Shown one piece after another: positions 11,873-23,245 of a stretch of DNA of 64,000 bases. The first letter of the stretch is position 1, and every line of letters starts with the position of its first letter. Under the pieces are notes generated by a model that worked only from the letters and a program-made list of their open reading frames with translations, was not told where the DNA came from and did not search any database. The position numbers and the translations under genes are program-made. Source of the stretch: Oncomelania hupensis (taxonomy: Eukaryota > Mollusca > Gastropoda > Littorinimorpha > Pomatiopsidae); the NCBI GenBank assembly GCA_036898135.1, contig CM072512.1, positions 21,989,968 through 22,053,967 of the forward strand. Reading direction: 5' to 3'.

Positions 11873-13026
11873 TTAAATCAAACTACTTATAGAGCATATA
11901 ATTTTTACAAAATACGGATGATACCAAAATAATGTAGGCCTTTATTTCACAAGTTGCTATCGGTGCTGCTATGGTCGTGTTTAATCTTGGTGACACTACT
12001 ATTGTTCTTTTGCGTTCGTTAAGCCATGCCTGCACACCGATATCGATTGTGTCTTGAACAGTTGAAGCCCTCGAATACCGAGATGTGTGGTTGTTGTGTG
12101 TAGAGGTTGTGTGTAGAGATTGTGGGATACTGCCCGTGCTTATGTTTTATTCGTCATTCATACGGTTTGTACAATAATCTAAACCAAACGTTTCCGTTGT
12201 TTTCGCATGCAAGACCATGATAACCAGGTTTGTTATTTGACTATCAGTTCCCAGTTGATCCCTACCTTTTGTTCTCTCTTGCCGATGAACTGGAGATAAA
12301 ATGCTATTTTGTTCTCCGTGTTTTAATATTTATTTATGTAACCTTTTAAATGGAATCCTTTGTGGTCAGACTGAGTTGGATGTTGCTGAAGCTTCTCACA
12401 ATAGGAACAGAACCTAAACGCTGTCAAGCAAGACTTGTTCTTCGTTAAGATCTGTGAGTTTAAAACATTGTATTGCAATATATTGTTGATCTGTTGTGAT
12501 CTGTTACGGATGAACTGTTTCCGCTATTTATACTTCAGGGTATTCTCTGAGTTTTAATCTTTTTTGTACCAATTCGACGAAATTTCCCTGCAATAGAAAC
12601 AGGTGAAATTTTATTTTATCTATTGTTTAAAGACTGGGGAATATCCTTTGGTGTATTTGATACACACGTTGATAAAATATACCAGTGCATTGTTGGTCGG
12701 ATAATATTAGGCGCGATTATTTTGTACTCCTCGTATTTCTGCTACGTAGTATGGAATTTGGTACTGCCCATATTTTCTGCAATGTGAAACCACAGTAGTG
12801 CATGCATTTCAGGCACACTGATCTTACAAAAGGCGCTTTTTAAACTTAATATTTTGAGGGGTGGTTGGGAGGAGGGTGGGAGTGTGTGTGTGGAGTGGAG
12901 TGGGTGTTTATATTCATGGTTTATCTCTTCAATGCAAGATTGCCAATATCAGTTGTGTGATTGTACCTTCATGTGTTGAGTGTGGGTAAAAAAAAACCAC
13001 CTGAACATGTTGTACGTATTTAGTAT
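11149..13026. repeat. Non-coding region with (GAT)n / purine triplet arrays
   Basis: 11535-11600 is GATGAT/GGTGGT-rich, 11700-11775 is GAAGAA/GAGGAG-rich, and 11786-11870 is a nearly pure (GAT)n tract. The rest shows no coding signal. Confidence 0.7.
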
Positions 13027-13163
13027 GTGTGTGTGTGTGTGTGTATGTGTGTGTGTGGGTGTGTGTGCGTGTGTGTGTGTGTGTGTTCCATTTTGACATT
13101 CATGATTTCTTCTTGAAGAAGCTAAATGCGACAATTTGAAAAGTAAAAGGCATGGAAAATGCC

Positions 13164-13237
<74 letters not shown>
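13027..13237. repeat. (GT)n and (GA)n microsatellites
   Basis: GT-rich array at about 13027-13086, and a (GA)n array of about 70 bp at about 13166-13237. Confidence 0.95.
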
Positions 13238-13239
<2 letters not shown>

Positions 13240-13300
13240 TTATAAATGTACCCGGAAACAAGGTATAATAGTCTCCTACCGGTCATTTGGGTACCTATAG

Positions 13301-14392
13301 CTTTGGATCTGGGTACCTGGCAACAGGGCTAGAAATTAAATTTTTTCTTTGAGGGCCACCGGGCCCCTTGATTGAAAAATTTGAGGGCCCACAAGCAACT
13401 TTCGGGGCCCAACTTGAAAAATAATGCAAACAAAAAACAAAAGAATTATTGACAATATAATAAGTAGAAAGTACAATTTGTCTGATAATCTAAAATAAAA
13501 ACAATTGAATTTTCAATTTTGCTGAGTGATGTCATTTTTATTTGCCTTTTCTTTCACTTTCAAACATTACCAACAAAAAAGGGGAAAAAACACACACACA
13601 CACATTCAGTGACACACATATTCCAGTGACTAGTGAGCCTGAAATGGCCATTAAACAAAATAGAAAAAAATCAAGTGAGTCTCTTGTATAATATGTTCAG
13701 ATTTGTGACTGAGTATTGCACAATACACATCATAAAAATTCATTAAATTTTTAATATGAGTAACCTAATATAAAATCTGACCTCAATGCACAAAAGTTCA
13801 AAACAAAACCATGAAAGGGAACTAAACTTAACAGTACTCTTCCTTGTTCACTTCAAGGCCATGCCATGGAAATCTTTTTTTCCACTCTTCATTGTAGTTC
13901 CTTGATCTTTTTTCCTCTTCATACTTCTTTTTTATCTCTTTTTCTTGTTCTTTCCTTTCGTCGCCTTTTTCTTCTGGCGTCTTTCGCTTCCCAAAAATTG
14001 GAAAATACGCCATCGCCGATTGTTTTAGCAACTGTATGGCGACGATATGTAGCCATACTTTGGTACTTGCAAAGATGGACACTTTGCTCTTATGTTGTGC
14101 CATAGCCTTTTGTTTATTATATTAAAAAGATATTGAAATGTATATTAAACTTTTGAGTGCAAAATTAAAGGGTTTTCGCTTCTTTTCTCTGGTTGTTTTT
14201 TTTTCTGTCCAAATTTTGGGCAACGGTGTGGGTTGCTTCCCTTGGCCCACATACGAAACTGCCGAGTAGAGCTAGCTGTAGCAGACGAATTATTAGTTTT
14301 TCAACTTTCCGAGCCCGAAATCAACTTTGCGGGTTTTTGGCCCCGGGCCCCCGCTAATTTCGAGCCCAGTGGCAATGTACCCAGATCCAAAG
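13301..14392 (-). mobile_element. Non-autonomous DNA transposon with ~38-bp inverted termini
   Basis: The left end 13301-13338 (CTTTGGATCTGGGTACC, then GGGCTAGAAATTAA) matches the reverse complement of 14355-14392 with a few mismatches. Inside each end are GGGCCC-rich subterminal stretches. The minus-strand ORF at 13828-14103 starts with ATG and ends in EEWKKRFPWHGLEVNKEEY. That pattern resembles the start of TTF-type zinc-finger/hAT-related transposase proteins, but it stops before any CxxC. I read it as a deleted element with only the first coding segment left. Superfamily is tentative. Confidence 0.6.
13828..14103 (-). pseudogene. N-terminal fragment of a transposase-like protein (91 codons)
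   Basis: 91 residues, basic and rich in Glu/Lys in the middle (residues about 45-75, likely helical or coiled). A PWHG motif lies near the end, reminiscent of the segment that precedes the zinc-binding cysteines in hAT-like TTF proteins. It lies inside the inverted-terminal element. Function is not expected to survive. Confidence 0.4.
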
Positions 14393-14879
14393 TAACTTTG
14401 AAAACAGCGAGAAAAAGTAAGTTTCGTCTCCTCTAGGCGACGAATTAGGTCAAGCTGTATTTCTTACTAGGTCAACTGTCTTTTCGCACCGTTTGAGAAT
14501 ATTTTCGAACCGTTTATTGACGCCGGATAGCGTCCTCACTTGGTTTCATACAGTTTAAGAATCCAAGAAGGCAAATGGGTTTTTTTGGTCGAAAAAAGCA
14601 CAGTTTACTAGAGGAAAAGGGTTAGGGCAAGGGTTAGTTGCAGCTAATATATATATAAAATGAATGATCCAATTATTCAATGCAATGTCTCAATCATCGT
14701 CCTCAGTGACAATAATTATTTAAGGACAGTGTTGCCTCGGTTCCCTATCGGGTGATGTAGGGTTTACATGAATAAATGATGGCTAATGATGGCTGTATTG
14801 TCTGTGGGCGTGGGACTGTTGAAGCCAACAGCTAATCTCTTGAGAGAATTGAGTGGGACAGAATCGCTTCGGGTGTTGA
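14393..14879. other. Non-coding, no feature recognised
   Basis: Contains a GGTTAGGG-like pair near 14620 and a short (AT)n near 14647. Nothing else is supported. Confidence 0.4.
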
Positions 14880-14950
14880 GTGAGTGAAAGAGAGAGAGGA
14901 AGCCAGACAGATAGACAGACAGACAGGCAGGCAGGCAGGCAGAGAGAGCG

Positions 14951-15006
<56 letters not shown>

Positions 15007-15026
15007 TGTGTGTGATCGCGTGTTGC
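14880..15026. repeat. Compound (GACA)n/(GCAG)n/(GT)n microsatellite
   Basis: GACAGACA, then GGCAGGCA, then a (GT)n run. The ORFs here are repeat artefacts. Confidence 0.95.
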
Positions 15027-15309
15027 CTCTTAATGAAAGGAATGCGCATGTCTGTGAGTCTGCACAGTGACGCTGTAAACACGAAAGTCTATGGTTTGTT
15101 GTGTTGTAGAACTTGCGTGGCTCATCGTTAATGTCACTATTAATATTGTTTTAGTGGTACCTTGCGTGCGACCCACACACAAAAATTTTTTTACAATAAA
15201 ATATTGTTTCACATCCTTTAATTTCATTCTGTTTTTCTTTCTGTCTATGTGTCTGTCTTCTGGACTGGTGTTTTTTCAGTCCCAGTGTTTGTGCTCGTTT
15301 GCCAATAAA

Positions 15310-15915
15310 ACGTCCCAAATCTAAGGCTTTGTTTACGTTTGGCGAACACGGGTTTACCCTCAAATTTGCATTGTTATCAATTTACACAACGATAAAGTGG
15401 GCCTTCCTTGCTCAACCCAACCGCTAAAGTTTGAATTTTCAATTTCGGTTCTGACAGAGAGTGACTCCCCTTGATTAACGGTACATCGAATACCATAGCC
15501 GTGTGACCTTTGACCCTATTTCTGAATGAACAACGAAGCTGACAATTGTGTCTTTGGTGTCTGGCGTAGGGTAGGGTCAATTATATCAACTTAAAATTAA
15601 AAACCTTACCAGCATTTTTTGTTACGAGTTCTGTCTATTACCGAGTTAGGTAGCTGCTATTTTTAGCCCCAGAATGTTGGCTGGCTAGCCTACGGCAGTT
15701 GCTATTAATAGGCACCAAAAACTACGGAATTTCTTCATTAATTATACACTTTGTAAAGAGTTTTTGTTGTTGTTTGTTGTTTTCTTGTAAGCTTATTTTT
15801 TTTCAGTGGGACAATACTCATTGTTAACGTTAAAAGGATCTGTCGGGGAAGAGAGGTGGAGGTGGCAAGAGAAAGGGGGGAGAGGAGGGTGAACGAAGTT
15901 GGTCCCTTTAAGCTT
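15310..15915 (+). repeat. Family B dispersed repeat, copy 1
   Basis: About 600 bp that aligns by eye, with small indels, to 33806-34372 in the same orientation. Shared landmarks include GCTTTGTTTACGTTTGGCGA, AACGGTACATCGA, GTGTGACCTTTG, GAATGTTGGCTGG, AGCCTACGG and GGTCCCTTTAA. No ORF, inverted termini or simple tail is visible, so the class is unknown. Confidence 0.8.
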
Positions 15916-16309
15916 CACTCTGCATAGCAGGCTCAGGAAATCAGCTCAAGGGTCCCGATGTGTACTGGGGTTTGTATGCTGAAGTTATTCTAAATAAATT
16001 ACTATGCAAGCTATATTTATGACACGGAAACGATCACTTATAACATCCTTAAAGACTGTGTATACAAATAGACTTTAAAGACTGTGTATACAAATAGACT
16101 CTTCCACTTTAACGTTACAGTTTCGCTGGCACCTCATCAATTATTGCGATTACCGTTATGTTTTGAGATGGTGTATTCAAGTCTTCAATAGGGTTACCTC
16201 GGTTTAATGTTTAAAACAAAAAGTTAATGTACAGTATCAATGCCGTATTATGCGGTGCGCGCGCGACTCTTTGTTTTGTGTTAGTGTGGGGGTGCGCGCA
16301 CCCGCATAC

Positions 16310-16342
<33 letters not shown>

Positions 16343-16399
16343 CAGCCTACCGTAGGTTCCCAAGTACTTGGTAAGTTTTTTCACCGGGGTTCTGAGTTA
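15916..16399. other. Non-coding with a short tandem duplication and (GT)n
   Basis: A 26-bp unit (AAAGACTGTGTATACAAATA...) is repeated twice from 16051. A (GT)n tract lies at about 16311-16340. No gene is seen. Confidence 0.6.
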
Positions 16400-16758
16400 C
16401 CGTTTCGTTGTGAGTTACTTTTTCCTATGAACTCACAACGTCAAACTCATAAATCACGTAATCAGATCGTAACTAACATCGCCATGCAAATATTTCAACT
16501 AACTCAGAATAACGTCAGAGTGTCATTCATACACACACACACATATACACACACTTCGAGAGCAGAATTTTCATCTCATAGCTCTCTCTTCAATTGCCTC
16601 ATTAAGTTTTTGACCTTTTGTGACCTCAAATCTGATTGGTCTTCGTATGGAAAGACACGAGCGGCTAAACCAATCAACAGAGTTGTCCAACACAGAATGC
16701 CCGCCAAAGTTGTCACGCCACATCGTGATCTAGAAATCCGTGCAGTGTGCTGCTAAAG
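16400..16758 (+). other. Candidate first exon with CCAAT motifs and splice donor
   Basis: GATTGG near 16632 and CCAATC near 16670 lie upstream of a less AT-rich stretch ending in AAAG/GTAAGAAG (donor at 16759). The frame open through here (from 16250) reaches a stop just before the donor and contains (GT)n, so I treat this as a non-coding 5' exon. It could be the first exon of the gene whose candidate exons lie at 18859, 19589 and 23498, but no transcript is known. Confidence 0.25.
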
Positions 16759-18104
16759 GTAAGAAGTCATTTTTCAGACATTTTTTTTGCTTTGACTTTT
16801 AACGAATGGCTTCTAGTGATCTATAAAACCGTTTTCCGAGTTGGCTACAAAAAAAGGCTGGTTGCAATCTTATTTGAATGTAAAACTCAGCTCCATGTAA
16901 AGTGAGTCTGCACTGCTAGCAGACTGAATGGGGCTGCCAACATATCTGACATTTTGCTGTGCTGTGAGGCAGCCATGACAGTTATTTTAGTTGTAGCCAT
17001 CCTTGTAGTTTACAAACTATGAATGGTGGGGGCAAATCAAAATAATGCTTTCGGCTTACAGTGAAAAATGTGTAGAGTAACTAGATGAACAGCAGTTGCT
17101 ACGATTAATGAAACATTAAAACGTCGGCAATCATACATGCCGCTAGATGTAGAGGAGATTTTGACTGTCGGCAGTTAATAAAAGTAAAAGTGACATCCTG
17201 AAATTTTGTAAAAGCTAGCGCGATCCCAGTTTAACCTCTGTAAATTATGCAAGATTCTTATAGTAGATTAATCTTTTATTTCTGAGCAAGGAGGTGAATG
17301 CGGGAGGTAATGTGAAGGTGACAAGCATTTTGAGTACCACTACCAGTCCAAATACGTAATTAGGCCTAGATCTGGCTGAAAGTGACAGGCCTATCGTTTT
17401 GTTTTTATTTTTGGCACCCCGGAACTTTTCACATGACTGTGTAGCTAATGATACATTTTCTGAAAGTGAGCCTAGATTGAAATTTCAAGATGAATATAGT
17501 ACTGTACATGAATTTGATTTGTATATTGTGAAAATTAAATATACATTGTTGTTAACGTCTTCTTAATAATAGCCTTGTGATGATGATGTATTTTATGAGC
17601 CACACTTTTCCTTCGTTTCTGTGAGCATCGGGAGTAAGAAGACGGTAACAACAATGTATATTTTCACAAAATACAAATTATTATAGTATCATATATTATA
17701 GTATTAGTATTATACTGCTTTCCACATTCAAATCAAAACAGCCAAGTTAATAGTATTTACTCAAAATTAATACAGCAGACTAAAATTTACTGCTATAATG
17801 AACGATTGCTGGCCGTGCATCTTTCACACTGTCCCAATAAACCACTGGAAAATAGATCAGATTCCGTCTGGACGATAATACGTTTGTTCATAGATCTATA
17901 CAAAGCCTGTGAATAACCGGTTTCATTCTTTTGGAGCAAAATCCGAGACTATTTTCGTCGGATCAGCCCCCTTCACCTGTTTTGCGCGGACATGCAGGGC
18001 AATAGATCGGCCCGATCGTCTGTTAAAAAAAAAAAAAGAATTCAATGAAAACTAAATTTAAAAAAAAAGGTTTTGATTGAGAATGATGATTATGGTAAAA
18101 TGTA
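16759..18104. other. Intron-like non-coding sequence
   Basis: No ORF, no repeat recognised. AT-rich with scattered T tracts. Confidence 0.35.
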
Positions 18105-18290
18105 AATAAATGTTTGTTCTTATATAGCGCACATATCTCAATCAAGAGTAACTCGAGGTGCTTTTTAGTACATTGGTCACCGATATAGGAACCTTCACAT
18201 AAAGTTAGCTTCTGCCGAGATAAGAATTTGGGACCCCTGGATCAAGAATCCGATGCTGTGCAAACTAACCTGACAGCCCATTTGTAAAAT
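18105..18290 (+). mobile_element. SINE-like repeat fragment
   Basis: Begins TTCTTATATAGCGCACATATC and continues through CTCGAGGTGCTTTTTAG, a type of GCGC-tail also found at 1255, 22230, 40520, 41340 and 58915. No tRNA head is visible. Confidence 0.5.
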
Positions 18291-18312
18291 AGAAGAACTG
18301 AGTCTGATCATG

Positions 18313-18743
18313 CAGAGGTGCCAACCAGTATGGATTGACCGTATTTAATTCCGGCGAAGTGAATTAAATACGGAAATACGGTAGCTTTAATAAAAATACG
18401 GAGGAGAAGTTGCCGATCGTTTATCTTTGCCAGCGGTGCTTCTGTACCGGTTTCTGGTCTCATAATAGTACTCCTGCACTCACTGAACGTCGCTGTGTTC
18501 AACAAGCTGATATTTATGGTGATTTTAGAGTAAAACAAGTGTGATGTTCAACAACCTGATTTTCATCGTAATTTTAGAGGACTGAAAATAGCCTGCTGTT
18601 TTAGAGGGAAGCCTGTCGTTATTTAATAGTGTCATTGGCTGGGTTTTGCGAGAAAAAAAATACTGACAAGTGTGATAACAAATACTGTACTGACAAACGG
18701 GTCCGGAAATACTGACAAGAAGATTAGGGGGTTGGCACCTCTG
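18313..18743. mobile_element. hAT-like MITE
   Basis: 431 bp bounded by CAGAGGTGCCAACC and its inverse GGTTGGCACCTCTG. The CAGAGGTG start is typical of hAT termini. The flanks GATCATG and GATTATG form an imperfect 7-bp direct repeat. The interior is rich in ATACGG / CCGTATT subrepeats. There is no transposase. Confidence 0.8.
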
Positions 18744-18858
18744 ATTATGAAAGTATTGAAACCTTACTTTCTTACACCCCTCCCTCCCCCCCCCACCCTT
18801 CCCAAACCCTATGTTGCTGGGATTTTTTAAAACTTTGAATAATGCAATTTACTTGCAG

Positions 18859-19026
18859 AACATGTCATCAGGCTGTGATAATGCCAATGGGTCAGGCTGT
18901 GATGACAGTGCTAGTGGGTCAGGCTGTGATGGCAGTACTAGTTGGTCAGGCTGTGATGACAGTGCTAGTGGGTCAGAATAGTCCCCGATACCGAGGACGG
19001 TGACACAGACAGCGACACATTCTTGC
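18859..19026 (+). pseudogene. Candidate acidic exon with 27-bp repeats
   Basis: Bounded by TTTACTTGCAG and the donor GTAAGA, 168 bp. From the ATG at 18862 it encodes about four copies of a 9-residue unit (SGCDDSASG) before a TAG at 18979. The other frame then reads an acidic run (DTEDGDTDSDTF) up to the donor, so a frameshift near 18979 would join both. The Cys-Asp-Ser-rich acidic composition resembles the N-terminal region of the recombinase-like protein at 52845-55157 and of the copy at 60937-61104. Whether it is a living exon is uncertain. Confidence 0.35.
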
Positions 19027-19588
19027 GTAAGATTTTAAAATTTTTTTTGGTACCTGTGTACTCCTTTTAATTTTTACTGTGTATATGTAGATGGGGGAGG
19101 GGTGTTAATTTGCTTTCTCTGCCCAAGCAGGTAGTCTGATGCTGAAAGTGTCGTCTGCATGCAGTCCTACCTCCATAACTATACTTATTCATGATTCAAG
19201 TCCAGTGTATGTGTGGGAAAGGGAAGGGTAACCAATATATATATAATGAGTCAGCTTCCTGGAAGTTTTGTTTTCCTCAGTTATCCATGATACTTGTAGG
19301 GTGAGGTGTTTGGCAAAACATTCATATTCACAGTTCTGATAGATCATATAGTGTGCTCTGTTGTGCACATTTGCTCAAGCTCATCAGTTGTGTTCCTTTT
19401 TATATTTCTGTGCAGTAATATACTTTTTCAGTTTGGCAGCTTTTTTCTTTCTTTTTTTTTTGGGGGGTGGGGTGGGGTGAAGGGGGGGGGTTGTCTCTCG
19501 AATGCATGCAAACATTGTGAGTATGTAATGTGTGTACGTGCTTTGTTAAAGATTATTATTATTATTGTCATTATTTGTTTTCATTTAG

Positions 19589-19660
19589 CTCTAACCGATA
19601 TCAACCACCTCGCAAAGAGAAAGTGGCGTGCAAGCTTGAAGAAGGCCTCAAGTTTTCCAG
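19589..19660 (+). other. Candidate small internal exon (72 bp)
   Basis: Preceded by a T-rich tract and TTTAG and followed by GTTGGT. It would encode 24 residues, for example LTDINHLAKRKWRASLKKAS in one frame. It lies between the acidic exon at 18859 and the terminal exon at 23498 on the same strand. Phases do not join cleanly with both neighbours, so support is weak. Confidence 0.25.
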
Positions 19661-19966
19661 GTTGGTTTGAACCTTTTTAAAACAAAAAGAAGATAAACAT
19701 AATGTAACAAGCCATGTTGAGTTTAAGAATATATAGTATACTAGCCGAATTACCCATGGGGGCCCCACCAAATTAAATCCATGCCAACTCCCCCCCTGAA
19801 CTAAAAGCCTCACACCCCCCTTCACCTCAAGCACCAAGTAAAAGAATACAATGCACTGTAGGTCCCAATCCTCCCTGTCCTGGGTGGCGGCAGTTCCGAT
19901 TCGATTGAGAAGCGCACAATTGTTTCGATCATTTTGTTTTATTTTGATTGGGTGTTACTGCGTCAT

Positions 19967-20521
19967 ACCCCCGCCGAGGTGCCGGGGGTTTCTGTATAAA
20001 TAGTATCCCCACTTTCTGGAAATTTAGTGCTTTAAATTCCCACTGTCGCCGTCTTTCTCATTTGTTCTTTCTCATTCCTACTCTGTTCTATCAATCTACT
20101 ATATTATCTTCTTCTTCGCTAGACCAGTCACCTATCTTTTTTCTTGAAAACTCTTCCGGGACAAAACTCCTCATTTGTGTGTGAGGTCTGTTGTATCAGC
20201 TTGGAAATATTGGACGCTTGCTGCCAAATGGTCACTAGGGCTTCCTATATGTTATTATTTAGCAATGTAGGCATTTTATATGTATGTGTTTTGTTAATAT
20301 TTTATAATGATGTTTGTATTCTATTTGGTTTTTGTAAACGGGGGTTCGATAAATTAGAGTATAGCCTCAGCGTCCCAGTGTTACCACTGGAGTTGTTTCA
20401 GCAGATCTTTTATGCGGATCAGGGGTGAGTCCTCTTTCAGACAAGTTGTGGGCTTGATTTTGTGGTCCTGATTCGGCTCTTTGCAGTCCGCTGGACCCTG
20501 TAAGCAATGAATAACTAACTA
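19967..20521 (+). mobile_element. Family A element, full-length copy
   Basis: Starts with the hairpin ACCCCCG-CCGAGGTGC-CGGGGG, contains the body shared with 25941 and 3252 (ACTTTCTGGAAATTTAGTGC, TAGACCAGTCACC, TCACTAGGGCTTCC, GTAAACGGGGGTTCGATAAA), and ends GTCCGCTGGACCCTGTAA then AATGAATAACTAACTA. Confidence 0.88.
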
Positions 20522-20869
20522 CTGCGTCATTATGGAGCATTCTCAGACATTCTCCATTTTTGGGAGGCTATAAAAATAGTGCACTGTCTGCTTGAAGTAA
20601 GTCATCTTCAGAAAGAGATCTTGAATGCAGTTGTTGATATTGCTGAATAAAATTGGAAAACTTCATACGACGACTCCTGCCTTATTGCTGAGTGAACAGG
20701 TTGCGTGGATAAACGAATTAGAGTTACACGAGATTCAAGCATCGATTCAATAATCGTGTAACAGCGGCGCTCTGCATCGTAATCCCTCCCCCCAGTCCAT
20801 CGCAAGGGATTTCAAAAATCCTGATGCTGATGTCCATGACGGGTGAGTGCCAGTTACACAATACACTGT

Positions 20870-21860
20870 ACATGCACCGAGGACAGTGCAGTACTCCATA
20901 ACAGCGTCATCGGGAACTGGTTCAGAACAACAATCAGTGTGCGTCAAGGATGCCTACTCTCTCCAACATTCTTCAACATCTTCCTAGAGCACATCATGTC
21001 AGATGCTCTTGCAGACCACGAAGGCACAGTCAGCATGGGGTGTAGAGCAATCTCCAATCTTCGTTTTGCGGATGACATTGATGGATTGGCTGGAGAGGAA
21101 CAAGAACTTGAACAGCTGGTACAGACGCTTGACACCACCTCCAGAGCTTATGGAATGGAAATAAGTGCAGAGAAGACCAAAATGATGACCAACAACACCA
21201 ATGGCATCAACACGGACATCAAAGTCCAAGGCCAATCCCTCAACAGAGTGTATAGCTTCAAATATTTAGGAGCCATTGTTCAGTCAATGGGTCCCGACAG
21301 GAAGTCCTCTCCAGGATCACACAAACAACTGCTGCCCTGACAAGGTTGAAGCCCATTTGGAAAGACAGGACCATCAGTCTACATTCCAAAGTAAGACTGC
21401 TGCGCTCCCTTGTCATCTCCATCTTCCTATATGCTTGCGAAGCATGCACCATCACAGCAGATCTACAACGAAGAATACAAAGCATGGAGATGAGGTGCTA
21501 CAGAAGACTTCTGGGCATTTTCTATACCCAACACATCACCAACGACGAAGTCCGACAGACCATCACGCAAGCCATTGGACAACACGATGACCTGCTCACA
21601 GTGGTGAAGAAACGGAAACTCCGATGGTATGGCCACGTCACCAGATCATCAGGCCTTGCAAAGACCGTTCTGCAAGGCACAGTGCAAGGAGGTAGAAGAA
21701 GAGGGAGACCGAAAAAGAGGTGGGAGGACAGCATTCGAGAATGGACTGGTTTGACACTGAGCGAAGCCATCAGGGCTGCTGAGGACAGAGAGGGATGGAG
21801 TATGCTGGTCAAACAATCATCTGTGGTGCCCCTACGACCTCCGGGTTACGGACCGATAAA
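20870..21860 (+). mobile_element. 5'-truncated LINE: reverse transcriptase and C-terminal tail
   Basis: Frame 20843-21340 gives RT boxes: VRQGCLLSPTFFNIFLEHIM, the catalytic box LRFADDIDGLAG (FADD present), MEISAEKTKMM and FKYLGAIV. A one-base shift near 21283 moves the frame to 21346-21927. That frame encodes the thumb and C-terminal region: WKDRTISLHSKVRLLRSLV, MRCYRRLLGI, KLRWYGHVTRSSGLAKT and GRPKKRWEDSIREWTG. The endonuclease and the RT start are missing. Other fragments of the same family lie at 34738, 38271 and 41855, some ending in (GGATA)n. Because of the frameshift and truncation it cannot make the whole protein. RTE-like affinity is my tentative reading. Confidence 0.9.
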
Positions 21861-22300
21861 GCAGCCTGAAGTTGGGTATTGCACCAATACACCCATCGTG
21901 CACATATATTCCCCCTGTCCTGGGTGATGCTGCTTGCACGCATTCCATAGCACGGACTTCACACACTCTTGTTTAACTTTTTCACTCCCTCATCTCCCTT
22001 CCCTCTCTGCCTTCCCCCTCTGCCTGCCTTTCCCTCACTCACTACGTGTCCTGGGTGACGCTGCTCTGCGGCTGCCACACTTTCTGTGAGAAGGCAGGCT
22101 GAACTTCGGCCACATGTGTATAACATGAATACATCCAGCATGCACCATAGGTGCTAATCCCCCCAGTCCTGGGTGGAGCTGCTCGCATGCAGTCTATCGC
22201 ATTGACTTATGTGTTAGCGTTCATTATCATCCAGCGCCTTGAGCAGCTCTTGTGCTGGTAAAGCGCTATATAAGAGCAGTATAAGAACACCTCTTGACTA
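21861..22300 (+). mobile_element. SINE-like repeat cluster
   Basis: Three related segments with CCTGGGTG-(A/G)-(C/G)CTGCT (about 21915, 22050, 22168) and a tail CCAGCGCCTTGAGCAGCTC..TAAAGCGCTATATAAG (22232-22275). Related sequence occurs at 41140-41400 (GCACGCATTCCATCGCACGG). It is repeat-derived; no polymerase III promoter boxes are clear. Confidence 0.55.
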
Positions 22301-22435
22301 CCGAGAAAGAGCCATCTTCAACTAGACCAACATGGGAACTGTCTCAAAGGCAACTCTGAAAAGTTCTTAAGGATGGGCGGAGCGCGTATGGGCATTCCCG
22401 AGCGTTGAGAGGTCATTTTGAACAGAACAGAACTG

Positions 22436-22521
22436 ATCTTAGACCCGTTTTGTGAGAGGTCCTGATTCGGCTCATCATAGTCCGTTGGACCCTATAACTA
22501 AGCAATAAATAGCTAACTAAA
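22436..22521 (+). mobile_element. Family A 3' end (solo)
   Basis: GACCCGTTTTGTGAGAGGTC, TCCTGATTCGGCTC, GTCCGTTGGACCCTATAA, then AGCTAACTAA. No 5' body. Confidence 0.8.
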
Positions 22522-22874
22522 GTGGTGTTAGTGCAAAAGTGTTCACAGTTGTAGTAGACATGTATCAAAATGCTAAATCGTGTGTAAAGACAAAAAAATT
22601 GCCTGTCTGCTCAGTTTACGTGCTATGTCGGGGCAATGCAAGGAGTAAATTTATCGCCGATACTTTTTTTCATTGTTTTAAAATGATTTAAAGTTGTTTC
22701 TGGCACAATATGGTGACGGTGTAAAGTTGCCACACTGATTAATTAAATTTTTCTGATGTTGAAGATTGTCCATTTAATTTTGCTCCTATAATATGCTGAT
22801 GACCAGCATTGCTATCGGAAACAGTTGAGGACATGCACAAATCTTTAGACGGCTGTACGTATGTGTGACATAGA
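22522..22874. other. Non-coding, no feature recognised
   Basis: AT-rich with no ORF or repeat identified. Confidence 0.4.
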
Positions 22875-23245
22875 CCATGAATGCAGATCAACTGAGAAGA
22901 ATTCAAGCAATGGAACTGAGATGCTACAAAAAGATCCTTGGCATCTCATTCCTCGTCCATGTCATGAACGAAGAAGTTCGCAGAATCATCACAGCGAATA
23001 TTGGCCCATACGAAGATCTCCTTACAACTGTGAAAACAAAAACCAGGAAACTCCGCTGTTACGGCCATGTTACAAGATCCAATGGCCTGGTAAAGACTAT
23101 CCTCCTGGGACCTGTCGAGAAGAAGAGACCCAGAGGCAGACAGAAGCAAAGATGGAGCAGCGACATTGAAGTATGGACAGGGAAGCCATTTGGAAAAACC
23201 CAAGCCCTGGCTCATGACCGTGAAAGATGAGCAGCAGACTGGTAC
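22875..23245 (+). mobile_element. LINE C-terminal fragment, divergent relative of the 20.9-kb LINE
   Basis: One open frame of about 117 residues with RRIQAMELRCYKKILGIS, EEVRRIITANIGPYEDLL, LRCYGHVTRSNGLVKTIL and GRQKQRWSSDIEVWTG. These match the tail region of the LINE at 20870 but with many changes, so it is an older or different subfamily. Confidence 0.8.

Noticed and set aside
19967..20521. Family A as a Helitron because of the terminal hairpin
   Set aside because: The hairpin is at the opposite end from the simple tail, there is no CTRR end, and the ACTA tail fits retroposition better.
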